Assembly: GCF_013204795.1 (NCBI RefSeq)
Contig: NZ_JABMKW010000020.1
Span: 124,001 to 188,000 of the forward strand
Origin: Pedobacter panaciterrae
GTDB taxonomy: Bacteria > Bacteroidota > Bacteroidia > Sphingobacteriales > Sphingobacteriaceae
Reading direction: 5' to 3'
DNA length: 64,000 nucleotides
Shown: one piece after another, positions 24,780-33,591 of the stretch
Numbering within the stretch: the stretch's first letter is position 1
Layout of the letters: every line of letters starts with the position of its first letter
Notes under the pieces: model-generated
What the model was told of the DNA's origin: nothing
Database searches by the model: none
The model's input: only the letters and a program-made list of their open reading frames with translations
Position numbers and translations under genes: made by a program

Positions 24780-26465
24780 ATGCAAATCCACAAAAAGAGA
24801 CTTTTCATCCTGCTTTTATGTGCTCTTATACCCGTAGTAAGGTTATGTGCACAAACGTTGCCAGACGCTATTACAAAAAAGATAGACGGTTTATTTACGA
24901 AATGGAATACGCCGAATACACCCGGCTGTGTGATTGGAATTGTACGCAATGATTCGTTGATTTATGCTAAAGGTTATGGCCTGGCCAATATGGAATATGG
25001 TGTGCCCAATACTCCAGAAACCATTTACCATATGGCATCTGTTTCTAAGCAGTTTACGGCTTATGCAATTGTTTTGCTTGCCCAACAGGGGAAACTTAAG
25101 CTAGATGACGACATTCATAAATATCTTCCCTGGTTCCCGGATCTGAAAGAAAAAATTACGATCCGGAACTTACTGAATCATACCAGTGGCATAAGAGATC
25201 AATGGCAATTGCTGGCCATATCGGGCACCAGACTCGATGATGTAATTACACAGGAGCACATTGTTAAAGTGCTGAGCAAGCAACAGGCACTGAATTTTAA
25301 ACCGGGTGAAGAGTATAGTTACTCTAACAGTGGTTTTACCATGCTAGCTGAAATTGTAAAATCTGTTACAGGCAAAACGCTTAGACAGTTTACAGATTCT
25401 GTTATTTTCAAGCCTCTGGGAATGAACAGTACGCACTTTCATGATGATTATACGGAGGTGGTGAAGAACCGGTCTTACTCGTATTACCCGCGCGAAGGCG
25501 GTGGTTTTAACAATAGTATTTTATCGTACTCAAACGCAGGAGCAACCAGTCTGTTTACCAATGTCGACGATATGGCTAAATGGGTAATGAACTTTTACAA
25601 ACCTACGGTGGGTACGGCAGAGGACATCAAATTGCTAACGCAAAAGGGGAAATTTAATAACGGCAAAGAATCTGACTATGCATTGGGAATTGTTAACAAT
25701 ACCTACAAAGGGTGGAGGCAGTATTCGCATAACGGCGCCGACGCTGGTTACAGGACATCGGTTGTTACTTTTCCTGATCTAAAAATGGGTTTTATTGTTT
25801 TTAGCAACGTTGGGGATTTTAATCCTGGTGGTAAGGGTTACGAAATAGCTGATCTTTTTATAAAAGATACCACTGCAAAAGCAACTAAGCCAGAGGCCAA
25901 ACCAGTTGATACCAATAAAGCCGTTTTAAAAGATATTACAGCTGCTAAAAAATTCGAGGGTAATTATATTGCTGATGATGGGGCGCAGTTTGGTTTTAAA
26001 TTAAAGAACCAAAAATTGTATTGGGACAGGTATGGCCGGTCTGACGTTTTATTAGAAGCCGAAAAGGGTACTTTTATGGTTGCTTCTTCACCTGATGTTA
26101 AATTTCAGTTCAGCACAGCAAAGGGAGATACCGTTGTTAAGCAATGGTGGCCTGATGGGAAACGTTCTTTGATTAAGTACGCAGTTAGCAATCAAACAGA
26201 TAAGCAGTTGCAGGCATATGCGGGAACGTATTATTGTCCGGAACTGGACTGTAAATACGGCATTGTTTTAAAAGGGCATGATTTGATATTAACGAATAGC
26301 AAATACGAGGATAGTAAATTAAAGCTTATAGGAAAGAATCATGCTGGTACTGACTATTGGTGGATGGGTCATCTAAAAATGCTACGTGACAATAAAAACC
26401 AGATCATAGGTTTTGAAGTTAATGATGGCAGGATTATGCATTTGCGGTTCAATAAAATAGAGTAA
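24780..26465 (+). CDS. Serine hydrolase, beta-lactamase/penicillin-binding fold
   Basis: A 561-residue exported enzyme (signal peptide to about residue 25, ..RLCAQ). The class C-type catalytic set is visible: SVSK (nucleophile Ser87, Lys90), YSN (Tyr181) and the late HNGADAGY segment replacing KTG. A C-terminal domain of about 180 residues in two lipocalin-like repeats (FEGNYIADDGAQFGFKL, YAGTYYCPELDCKYGI) follows, as in many Bacteroidota beta-lactamase-related hydrolases. The substrate may be a peptide or ester; it should not be called a beta-lactamase from sequence alone. Confidence 0.9.
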   Translation: MQIHKKRLFILLLCALIPVVRLCAQTLPDAITKKIDGLFTKWNTPNTPGCVIGIVRNDSLIYAKGYGLANMEYGVPNTPETIYHMASVSKQFTAYAIVLLAQQGKLKLDDDIHKYLPWFPDLKEKITIRNLLNHTSGIRDQWQLLAISGTRLDDVITQEHIVKVLSKQQALNFKPGEEYSYSNSGFTMLAEIVKSVTGKTLRQFTDSVIFKPLGMNSTHFHDDYTEVVKNRSYSYYPREGGGFNNSILSYSNAGATSLFTNVDDMAKWVMNFYKPTVGTAEDIKLLTQKGKFNNGKESDYALGIVNNTYKGWRQYSHNGADAGYRTSVVTFPDLKMGFIVFSNVGDFNPGGKGYEIADLFIKDTTAKATKPEAKPVDTNKAVLKDITAAKKFEGNYIADDGAQFGFKLKNQKLYWDRYGRSDVLLEAEKGTFMVASSPDVKFQFSTAKGDTVVKQWWPDGKRSLIKYAVSNQTDKQLQAYAGTYYCPELDCKYGIVLKGHDLILTNSKYEDSKLKLIGKNHAGTDYWWMGHLKMLRDNKNQIIGFEVNDGRIMHLRFNKIE

Positions 26466-26466
26466 T

Positions 26467-27660
26467 TTATTTATACCAATAATGTTGGTCTATTCTGGTG
26501 ATCTCGGGTTTGCCTATATCGGTTAATATTCTTCTTGCGCCGACAAGTGTAGCGCTTTGCCTGCCATCATAATTGTCGGCAGAGGGTACAAGACTGTTTA
26601 TTCTGACCATTCCAGCCGCCTGGATAAACTCGCCCTTGCCCATATAAATGGCAGTGTGAGTTACCCTTCCATCATTGAATCCTCTGCGTTTGGCTGCCGA
26701 AAAGAACAACAGATCTCCGGGTTGCAGATTTCTTAAACACTTATCTACGCTAATGCTGTCGTTTTCTAGAACATCAACTGGCTGACCAATTAAGGCTTGT
26801 TGAGAGGCATCACGCGGAATAATCACGCCATTTAGAAAAAAGGACATTTTGGTGAAGCCACTGCAGTCGACACCCTTGCCGGACGTGCCGCCCCAGAGGT
26901 AAGGAACGCCCAACAGGCTTTGTGCTGTGGTTAAAATTTTTTCGGCATTTGGATCGGGTCTGGTAACCCAGGCTTGGTACAGGCTGGCTTGTCTTTTAGG
27001 TAAATATGCTGTTCTGCCGTCAGGATAGCCTACTTTGTAGAACTTTTTCTCTTCACCAAGTAACTGGAGGATATTGCCGCCGACCAGGTCAGATACTCGC
27101 TGTGCATTTTCATCGGGTGTGTTGAAGCTATGGCCATAGTCTGCAGTAAATACGACCTTTTTTGCCTGTTGCCAGGTTTCAAAACCTGATTTGGTCATGG
27201 GGGTTATGGCTCCAACATCTGTCCACGATATATAACCATCGGGAGTTTGTACTAAATAGAACCCTCCGTGTTTTTTAAATACTTTAATTGGTGTGCCCAG
27301 CAACATTTGCGTCATCATCTCTGCCGCATTTTTCGGGTAGGCTCTGTTGTTGCAAACCGAGAGATTGGCTACCCCGTATTCCATCCCGTGTAAGGAGGGC
27401 TCTGGCAGCAATACGCTGCTGAATTTAATTGAAGGTGTGTTTGGCTTTAGTTTATCAAATTCTTTCAGCGCTTCCTGAGAGGTGCTTTCCAATTTGGCCG
27501 AATCACCAATAAGCTCCAGGTTAAAATAAACTGAACGCTTATCTGGTGCATATTTTTTTTGAATGGTAGCCGCAACACTGCGAAAAACGGCAGTATCTGA
27601 CTGTGCTTTAAGTTTAAAAATACTTAAAGAGAAAAGCAGACCCAAACAAAGACTTTTCAT
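26467..27660 (-). CDS. NlpC/P60 endopeptidase with SH3-like domains
   Basis: A 397-residue exported peptidoglycan hydrolase. A signal peptide (to LKAQ) is followed by two bacterial SH3-like modules (about 110-235, with GGFYLVQTPDGYISWTDV and KFYKVGYPDGRTAYLP). A C-terminal NlpC/P60 domain carries the catalytic cysteine in GVDCSGF (Cys266) and histidine in THTAIYMGKG. It probably cleaves stem peptides (gamma-D-Glu-diamino acid bonds in related enzymes). The ATG at 27660 is used. Its end faces the serine hydrolase gene with one base between stops. Confidence 0.92.
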   Translation of the reverse strand: MKSLCLGLLFSLSIFKLKAQSDTAVFRSVAATIQKKYAPDKRSVYFNLELIGDSAKLESTSQEALKEFDKLKPNTPSIKFSSVLLPEPSLHGMEYGVANLSVCNNRAYPKNAAEMMTQMLLGTPIKVFKKHGGFYLVQTPDGYISWTDVGAITPMTKSGFETWQQAKKVVFTADYGHSFNTPDENAQRVSDLVGGNILQLLGEEKKFYKVGYPDGRTAYLPKRQASLYQAWVTRPDPNAEKILTTAQSLLGVPYLWGGTSGKGVDCSGFTKMSFFLNGVIIPRDASQQALIGQPVDVLENDSISVDKCLRNLQPGDLLFFSAAKRRGFNDGRVTHTAIYMGKGEFIQAAGMVRINSLVPSADNYDGRQSATLVGARRILTDIGKPEITRIDQHYWYK

Positions 27661-27770
27661 AGTTGTCAAATTAAATGATTTCGATAAGGAGAAACCTTTA
27701 ACGAATATAGCTAAATGAAGGTTACAATGAAAAGAAAGGCGTTGTTGTGGCAGCTGCCGTTATTACAGTC

Positions 27771-27844
27771 GCCGTCTCGACGATAGGAGAGATCTCTTGT
27801 AGTAGCATAACCAAGAGATCCCTCAGTTCTTCGGAATGACGGCG
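27771..27844. repeat. Intergenic palindromic repeat element
   Basis: An imperfect palindrome of about 74 bp. Outer arms are GCCGTC / GACGGC. Inner arms are GGAGAGATCTCTTG and CCAAGAGATCCCTC, with a loop TAGTAGCATAA. Half of it recurs at 19113-19151. It lies in the gap between two minus-strand genes and looks like a REP/MITE-type dispersed repeat. No ORF. Confidence 0.65.
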
Positions 27845-27862
27845 GTGATCGAAATGTCCGCC

Positions 27863-28801
27863 TTAAAACGTAGGAGGCGTTGGTTTTAGATCAGAATCTA
27901 GAAAATCATTGACCATTGGAATTATCCAATCCATATGCTGCATCATACCAATATGCGTTGTGCCGGGAATTATAGCTAACCGGGATTTAGGCAGCCCATG
28001 TATATCGCCCATTTTGCCTCCGCCTTTAGCACGAAACAGCTCAAGCGCGTGCTCATATTGTACTCCGTCGGCATCACCTATGGCTATAAATACTGGAGCT
28101 TTTATATTTTTTACTTCCTTAGACCAGTCATAAGGCTTTACGTCTATACTAAGAACCTTTTTTACATACGCAGGGAAATTTTTAGGATCGTTTCCAAGAC
28201 TGTCGTATTGTTTTTCGATAGGAGAGCCTTTGAACATGTCTGCATTCATTGTAGCAAAACTGGCCTCTACATCCGGCCACCACCCGTCGTGCTTATAGGT
28301 ACCAGAGAGTATCACGAGTCTTCGTAACTGCTCAGGGTGGCGCACTGCAAACTGAAAAGCTACTCCGCCGCCCATACTATATCCTAAAATGTCTGCACTA
28401 TCTATTTTGAGGTGCTTAAGCAAGCCAGACACATCGTCGGCCATATTTTCATAGCTAAATTCACGAGGGATATCCTTTGTGCGGCCATGGCCCTGCATCT
28501 CTGCAACAATTACTTTCCGGTTTTTGGCAAAAACAGGTATGATGTGCGACCAGTTTAAAGGTATATTCATAAAGGAACCATGTAGCAGTACAATGGGTTT
28601 ACCTTCGCCATAAACTTCATAGTACATTTTTAGCCCGTTTACATCAGCATAGCCACTGTCGGCTGGCTGTATGGGTTGGTTGTTTGCCGTTTCTTTTTGT
28701 TCGGTTGAAACGGCTTGTGTATCCTTATTGCGCGGTTGGCAGGAAGCCATTACTGCTACAACAATAGCAATTGAGAGATTGATTATAATATGCTTTTTCA
28801 T
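27863..28801 (-). CDS. Alpha/beta hydrolase lipoprotein
   Basis: A 312-residue hydrolase with a lipoprotein signal (VAVMASC, lipidated Cys near residue 20). It has a classic alpha/beta-hydrolase fold: oxyanion region VLLHGSFMNIP, nucleophile elbow GYSMGG (Ser142), acid in IGDADGVQ, and histidine in PGTTHIG. Probably anchored in the periplasmic or outer membrane and acting on an ester or similar small substrate. The gene stands alone, with its own leader before 28801. Confidence 0.9.
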   Translation of the reverse strand: MKKHIIINLSIAIVVAVMASCQPRNKDTQAVSTEQKETANNQPIQPADSGYADVNGLKMYYEVYGEGKPIVLLHGSFMNIPLNWSHIIPVFAKNRKVIVAEMQGHGRTKDIPREFSYENMADDVSGLLKHLKIDSADILGYSMGGGVAFQFAVRHPEQLRRLVILSGTYKHDGWWPDVEASFATMNADMFKGSPIEKQYDSLGNDPKNFPAYVKKVLSIDVKPYDWSKEVKNIKAPVFIAIGDADGVQYEHALELFRAKGGGKMGDIHGLPKSRLAIIPGTTHIGMMQHMDWIIPMVNDFLDSDLKPTPPTF

Positions 28802-28944
28802 ATTGTAAGGTTTTGTTACAATACAAATCTAGGGACCAAATGCTGTACCGTTGCTGTGAGTATGCGACAATATTAGGGGGAAAATACGACATACAGAATA
28901 TGTTTCGATATCCATATATTGGTTGTTTATTGTAAGCTAACTAT

Positions 28945-30594
28945 ATGCCTTTAAGATTTCTTTTGTTTCTGCTGATTTTAATTTGCCATCAAGCCGGGTT
29001 ATTTGCTCAGTCTGTGAGTGTCCCTTCCCGACAAGATACACTTAAGGGTAGTATAACTAAAGATAGAGAATGGTGGGATATAAAATATTATGCATTGGTT
29101 ATTGAACCTGATTTTGGAAGAAAAACAATTCAGGGTAAAAATAGTATCACCTTTGAGGTAATAAAAAGTAACCATAATAGGTTTATGCAGATTGATTTGC
29201 AAGAACCGCTAGAGATCGATAGCGTACTGTTTAAACAGCAAAAGATCGCCGTCGAAAAGGAAGGAAATGTATGGTTTCTTAAAGTTCCTGATTTAAAAGT
29301 TAAATCGCAGGCTACTATTGACATCTTTTATTCAGGAGCGCCTAAAGAATCTACCAATCCACCATGGGATGGTGGTATATCATGGAAACTTGACTCGTTA
29401 GGGAGGCCATGGATCACCCTGGGATCTCAGTTAATTGGTGCTAGTGTTTGGTTTCCATGCAAACTACATCAAGGCGACGAACCCGATAATGGTGCTTCAT
29501 TGGCCATCAGCGTTCCTGATACCTTGGTTGCTGTTGGTAACGGCAGGTTAAAAAGCCGAATAGTAAATAGTAATGGAACCGTTACTTATAAATGGCATGT
29601 AGTAAATCCAATAAACAATTATGGTTTGGCTTTTTATGTGGGAAAGTATGTGCGGGTTCCAGAAATGTATAAAAGCGAGAAAGGCAATTTAAGTACTGAC
29701 TATTGGGTAATTGATTACAACAGAGAAAAGGTTCATTCTTACCTCAAAAATGAGGTTGACAAAACGCTGAAAACTTTTGAATGCTGGTTTGGGCCATATC
29801 CTTTTTACGAAGATAGTTTTAAAATGGTGGAAGCACCATATCCGGGCATGGAACATCAAAGCGCTATAGCCTATGGTAATGGATTTAAGTTGGGCAGGAT
29901 AAATGCAAAATACTTAAGTACGTGGGATTTAAAGACCGATAGGCTGGTGGTTCACGAAGTGGCGCATGAGTGGTTCGGAAACAGCATTACAACAAAAGAT
30001 ATTACTGACAGATGGCTGCAGGAAGGATTTGCAGGGTATGCCGAAGAGCTTTTTATTGAAAGTCAATATGGTAAAAAGGCAGCCAAAGAGTTCTTTGAAG
30101 CTAGAACTATTGGCCGGATTAAGAATACTGAACCAATCATAAGACGCTATGGAATTTATGAGGATGCTGGTGGACACATGTATTTAAAAGGCTGGACAAT
30201 TGTGCATATGCTTCGGGCCATTGTTGATAATGATGAGCAGTTCCGTAAGATGTTAAGGGCTGTTAACCGCGAGTTTTATCATAAAACAGTGAACTCAATT
30301 GAGGCTGAAAGGTTTATCGGGAAAACTTTAGGTAAGAATCTGCAGCCATTCTTTAATCAGTACTTGCGGGAGAAAGATATTCCTACTTTTGAGTACAGCA
30401 TACGTGACAACATATTGAGGTATCGCTTTAGCAATTGTTTGTCGGATTTTGTAATGCCTATTAAAACCAACCTTACAAGTGATAAATGGCTTAATCCGAC
30501 TAAAGATTGGAAGGAACTGCGTATAACGCCAACCAGCAATTCATCCTTAAGTATTGATAGTGACTTTTATCTAAATGTGAAAAGGGTTGAATGA
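28945..30594 (+). CDS. M1-family zinc metallopeptidase
   Basis: A 549-residue exported aminopeptidase-like enzyme (signal peptide to LFAQ). After an N-terminal beta-sandwich (about 35-230) comes the gluzincin core: MEHQSAIAYG in place of GAMEN, the zinc site HEVAHEW (His337, His341) and Glu360 in WLQEGFAGYAEE. The C-terminal helical domain is short. Family members remove N-terminal residues from peptides; the changed GAMEN motif makes the exact specificity uncertain. Probably periplasmic. Confidence 0.92.
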   Translation: MPLRFLLFLLILICHQAGLFAQSVSVPSRQDTLKGSITKDREWWDIKYYALVIEPDFGRKTIQGKNSITFEVIKSNHNRFMQIDLQEPLEIDSVLFKQQKIAVEKEGNVWFLKVPDLKVKSQATIDIFYSGAPKESTNPPWDGGISWKLDSLGRPWITLGSQLIGASVWFPCKLHQGDEPDNGASLAISVPDTLVAVGNGRLKSRIVNSNGTVTYKWHVVNPINNYGLAFYVGKYVRVPEMYKSEKGNLSTDYWVIDYNREKVHSYLKNEVDKTLKTFECWFGPYPFYEDSFKMVEAPYPGMEHQSAIAYGNGFKLGRINAKYLSTWDLKTDRLVVHEVAHEWFGNSITTKDITDRWLQEGFAGYAEELFIESQYGKKAAKEFFEARTIGRIKNTEPIIRRYGIYEDAGGHMYLKGWTIVHMLRAIVDNDEQFRKMLRAVNREFYHKTVNSIEAERFIGKTLGKNLQPFFNQYLREKDIPTFEYSIRDNILRYRFSNCLSDFVMPIKTNLTSDKWLNPTKDWKELRITPTSNSSLSIDSDFYLNVKRVE

Positions 30595-30771
30595 GAAGTG
30601 AAATGTATCCGCTATTTTGTAATCTGTGCGCGGACATTTTTAACAAAGTCAATAGTAACTTCCGCTAAATCTGCAATCAAATATTTCTACTGTGAGGTAA
30701 TATGACGGCAGACTTATGAAAAATTCTAGATTTTAGTTTGATTTCTTATATTAGTGTTATAACCAAATAAC

Positions 30772-31238
30772 ATGAAAAAATTAACGCTCAAAGGTATTAC
30801 AATCGTTTTATTACTATTTGTCTCTTTTACCAAACTTTCTGCACAAGAATCGAATTCTGCTTTATTTAATGGCGCATGGGAGCTAACGCGATTGGCAACT
30901 AATGGTTCTGAAAGCAGGGTTGCAATTCCAGGTTTGTTGAAATTCTTTGATGCAGATGGTAAGTTTTTTAACATGCGGATCACTCAAAACGGATCTATTA
31001 TTACTCATCAGGATAATTATGTAATAAACGATAATGAGACCTATTCTGAAATTATTAAGAGCGAAACCCAGGGCGCTACCTATGCCTTAGCCGGAAAGAC
31101 GTATAAACTAAGATATAAGTTTAGCGATGATAAAAACTGCTCGTTTTGAATGGAATGGTAGAAGGTAAAGACGGGGCTGAAAGCCTTGGATTCACAGAAG
31201 TATGGAAAAGAGTTGAAAATAAAATTGATTCTATTTAA
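30772..31238 (+). pseudogene. Frameshifted lipocalin-like (DUF4488-type) exported protein
   Basis: The first frame (30772-31149) gives a signal peptide (..TKLSAQ) and a lipocalin-like start, FNGAWELTRLATNGSES. It ends early in DDKNCSF-stop. From 31137 a second frame continues LLVLNGMVEGKDG and closes with GFTEVWKRVENK, the usual end of this family, stopping at 31238. One base is missing in or next to the TAAAAAC run at 31131-31137; with it restored the protein has about 155 residues. Either a genuine frameshift or a homopolymer read error. Confidence 0.8.
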
Positions 31239-31355
31239 ATCAGGTTGAACATAGGCCATAGTCATTTGATTGTTTAATTACTATTGCATTGAGCCTCGTG
31301 TGGTGAGCTGTTGAGTATTCTTGGTAAATTGCATACTCAATAGCATATAAAGATT

Positions 31356-31982
31356 ATGGTTAATGAATCCGGAAAACCAGAGTTCTGGGAATCAGCATTT
31401 GGCGAAAAACAGGAGATGTGGGGCTTTGAGCCGGCAAAATCTGCTGTACTGACAAAGGATTTTTTTGTTCAGAAATCTCTGAAGAATATTTTGATACCTG
31501 GAATTGGTTACGGAAGGAATGCACAAATTTTTAAAGAAAACGGGATCACGGTAACAGGGATCGAGATTTCAAAGACTGCCATTGAAATGGCGAGAAAACA
31601 TTATGGAACAGATATGATTATTCATCATGGCTCTGTAACTGATATGCCATTTGATAAAAACCAATATAACGGGATATTCTGTTATGGTTTAATTCATTTA
31701 TTAGATAGTAGTGAAAGGGAAAAGCTAGTTTTCGATTGCTATAATCAGCTATCAGAGAATGGTTATATGGTATTTACGGGTATTTCAAAAGAAGCGCATA
31801 CCTACGGACAGGGCAAGTTTATTAGCAAGGATCGCTATGAAATATATGATGGTGTAAACATGTATTTTTATGATAGGGAATCGATCCATGCAGAGTTTGA
31901 CCAAGCAGGTTTATTTGAAATTACAGAAATCAGCGAGAACCAGCCGTTCTTTTTAATTAAATGTAAAAAAGGAGATAACTAG
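31356..31982 (+). CDS. Class I SAM-dependent methyltransferase
   Basis: A 208-residue soluble methyltransferase. The SAM-binding glycine-rich motif I is ILIPGIGYGRNAQIF (about 47-60), motif II acid is TGIEISKTAIEMA, and motif IV region is NGIFCYGLIHLL. It resembles the short thiopurine/tellurite-type methyltransferases (TehB-like branch), a family hint only. A stand-alone gene. Confidence 0.88.
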   Translation: MVNESGKPEFWESAFGEKQEMWGFEPAKSAVLTKDFFVQKSLKNILIPGIGYGRNAQIFKENGITVTGIEISKTAIEMARKHYGTDMIIHHGSVTDMPFDKNQYNGIFCYGLIHLLDSSEREKLVFDCYNQLSENGYMVFTGISKEAHTYGQGKFISKDRYEIYDGVNMYFYDRESIHAEFDQAGLFEITEISENQPFFLIKCKKGDN

Positions 31983-32060
31983 ATAATAAAAGGGGTCTGT
32001 TTTTAGTCAATTTAAATTGAGAATCTATTTTCGCTATATTTAGTAACCAATGTAAATCGC

Positions 32061-33479
32061 ATGAAAATAACGCTCCTCTTAGCATTCCTGATTATATTCT
32101 CATCTGCAATGGCACAAAGCCAGGACAAAGTAACCCTCTCGGGTACGGCCACCCACGAAAAGATAGATCATATTTTTATCAATGAGCCTTTATTATTTTA
32201 CACACAGGAGCCTAAAAATCTATTGACGTGTTATACACAAAACAATCAGCTTAAGGGCGCTTTTGGCATAAACAAACCCCAGTTTGTTTATTTGAGTATA
32301 ATGTTGAGGAATTGGCAGGTATATGTAATGCCAGGAGACACCATAAGATTTACGATTGATGGCGCAGGTCTGGATGCAAAGATTAAGTTTTTTGGGAAAC
32401 ATGCAGCTAATTACCAGGTGTTTGCAAACATAACTGATTTTACGGGAGGTCCGCAAAAGCCACCAAGATATATTATCAGTAAAGAGCTGCGGCACAATAA
32501 AAACAATTTACTGAATTATAAAATAACCCTTGATAAATGGTATAAAGATAAAAACGAACAATTGGAATCGCTTTTAAAACTTTACCCTATTTCTAAATCA
32601 CTTACTCATATTGCTAGAAGTAAGATTGGGTATTATTATGCGAATTCCTTGTATTCACCGGTTTCAGACATGGCTGCAGACAGCGTTCCAAAGGAATATC
32701 TTAACGAATTGAAAAAAATCGGATTTAACGATGACCACTTGTTAAGCGCTAATGAGTACAAGTATGCAGTGTATAATCGATATGTAAGGTTTAAAGAAAT
32801 TGAAGGCACGGTGAATTTGAAGGAGATTGAAAAGAAAATAAAGAGTGAGTTAAAAGGTAAAAGTAAAGATTATGCAATTGCAAGTTTAATTGGTGCCTGT
32901 GCGCAGAGAAAAATTCCAATAGATGACAGCGCTTTATCATCCATGGTCCGGTCTGCTTATACTGAGGTAAAGGATCCCAGCTATTTAGCGTACATCAGGG
33001 AATCTGAATTAAATTATTTCTTGCTGAACAAGCCATTGACAGATAAGGTATTAGATGGCACTTTGTTGACCACTTATTCAAATGGAATGAAGAAGAGTTT
33101 AAGAGAAGTATTAGCCGTTTATCCTGGAAAGGCTGTATATATAGATTTGTGGGCGAGCTGGTGTGGCGCTTGCCGAGTAGATATTGCGGAATCTGCCGAT
33201 GCAAAGAAATGGATGACGGAAAATGGTGTTGCAGTAGTTTACTTTTCACTTGACAAAGACAAAGCAGCCTGGATGAAAGCGACTGTAAGTGATAAAATAG
33301 AAAACGATCAGTACCTGGTAGAGAATGAGTTCTCATCAGAGCTCTCTAAATTTATGGGGATCACGAGTATTCCAAGATATTTACTGATAGATAAAAACCA
33401 TTTTGTAAAAAGTATTTTTGCTCCAAGACCCCTGGAAAGTGATTTAACACAGCTAAAGTCGCTGGTGAAAATATTTTAG
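32061..33479 (+). CDS. TlpA-like thioredoxin-fold protein
   Basis: A 472-residue exported protein. It has a signal peptide (..SSAMAQ), a DUF4369-like beta region, a long helical middle (about 150-340) and a C-terminal thioredoxin fold. The redox motif is WCGAC (Cys368, Cys371) and the cis-proline is in ITSIPRYLLID. Such proteins act in periplasmic thiol-disulfide exchange in Bacteroidota. Compare the TAG-split shorter relative at 7219-8289. A TATATTTA element at 32035-32042 lies just before the start. Confidence 0.88.
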   Translation: MKITLLLAFLIIFSSAMAQSQDKVTLSGTATHEKIDHIFINEPLLFYTQEPKNLLTCYTQNNQLKGAFGINKPQFVYLSIMLRNWQVYVMPGDTIRFTIDGAGLDAKIKFFGKHAANYQVFANITDFTGGPQKPPRYIISKELRHNKNNLLNYKITLDKWYKDKNEQLESLLKLYPISKSLTHIARSKIGYYYANSLYSPVSDMAADSVPKEYLNELKKIGFNDDHLLSANEYKYAVYNRYVRFKEIEGTVNLKEIEKKIKSELKGKSKDYAIASLIGACAQRKIPIDDSALSSMVRSAYTEVKDPSYLAYIRESELNYFLLNKPLTDKVLDGTLLTTYSNGMKKSLREVLAVYPGKAVYIDLWASWCGACRVDIAESADAKKWMTENGVAVVYFSLDKDKAAWMKATVSDKIENDQYLVENEFSSELSKFMGITSIPRYLLIDKNHFVKSIFAPRPLESDLTQLKSLVKIF

Positions 33480-33591
33480 TTGTAGTTACCAATGCATATT
33501 TGGACATTTGCAATAGTTGTTTGACGATGAGCAGGTTGGTTACCAGCCTATTATGAAGTAGATTTATTTTAAATCATCTTAATCTCTCAGT

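Noticed and set aside
24780..26465. Calling the serine hydrolase an antibiotic-resistance beta-lactamase
   Set aside because: SxxK and YSN are shared by esterases and peptidases of the same fold. The C-terminal extension and the late HNG-type motif point to a general hydrolase.
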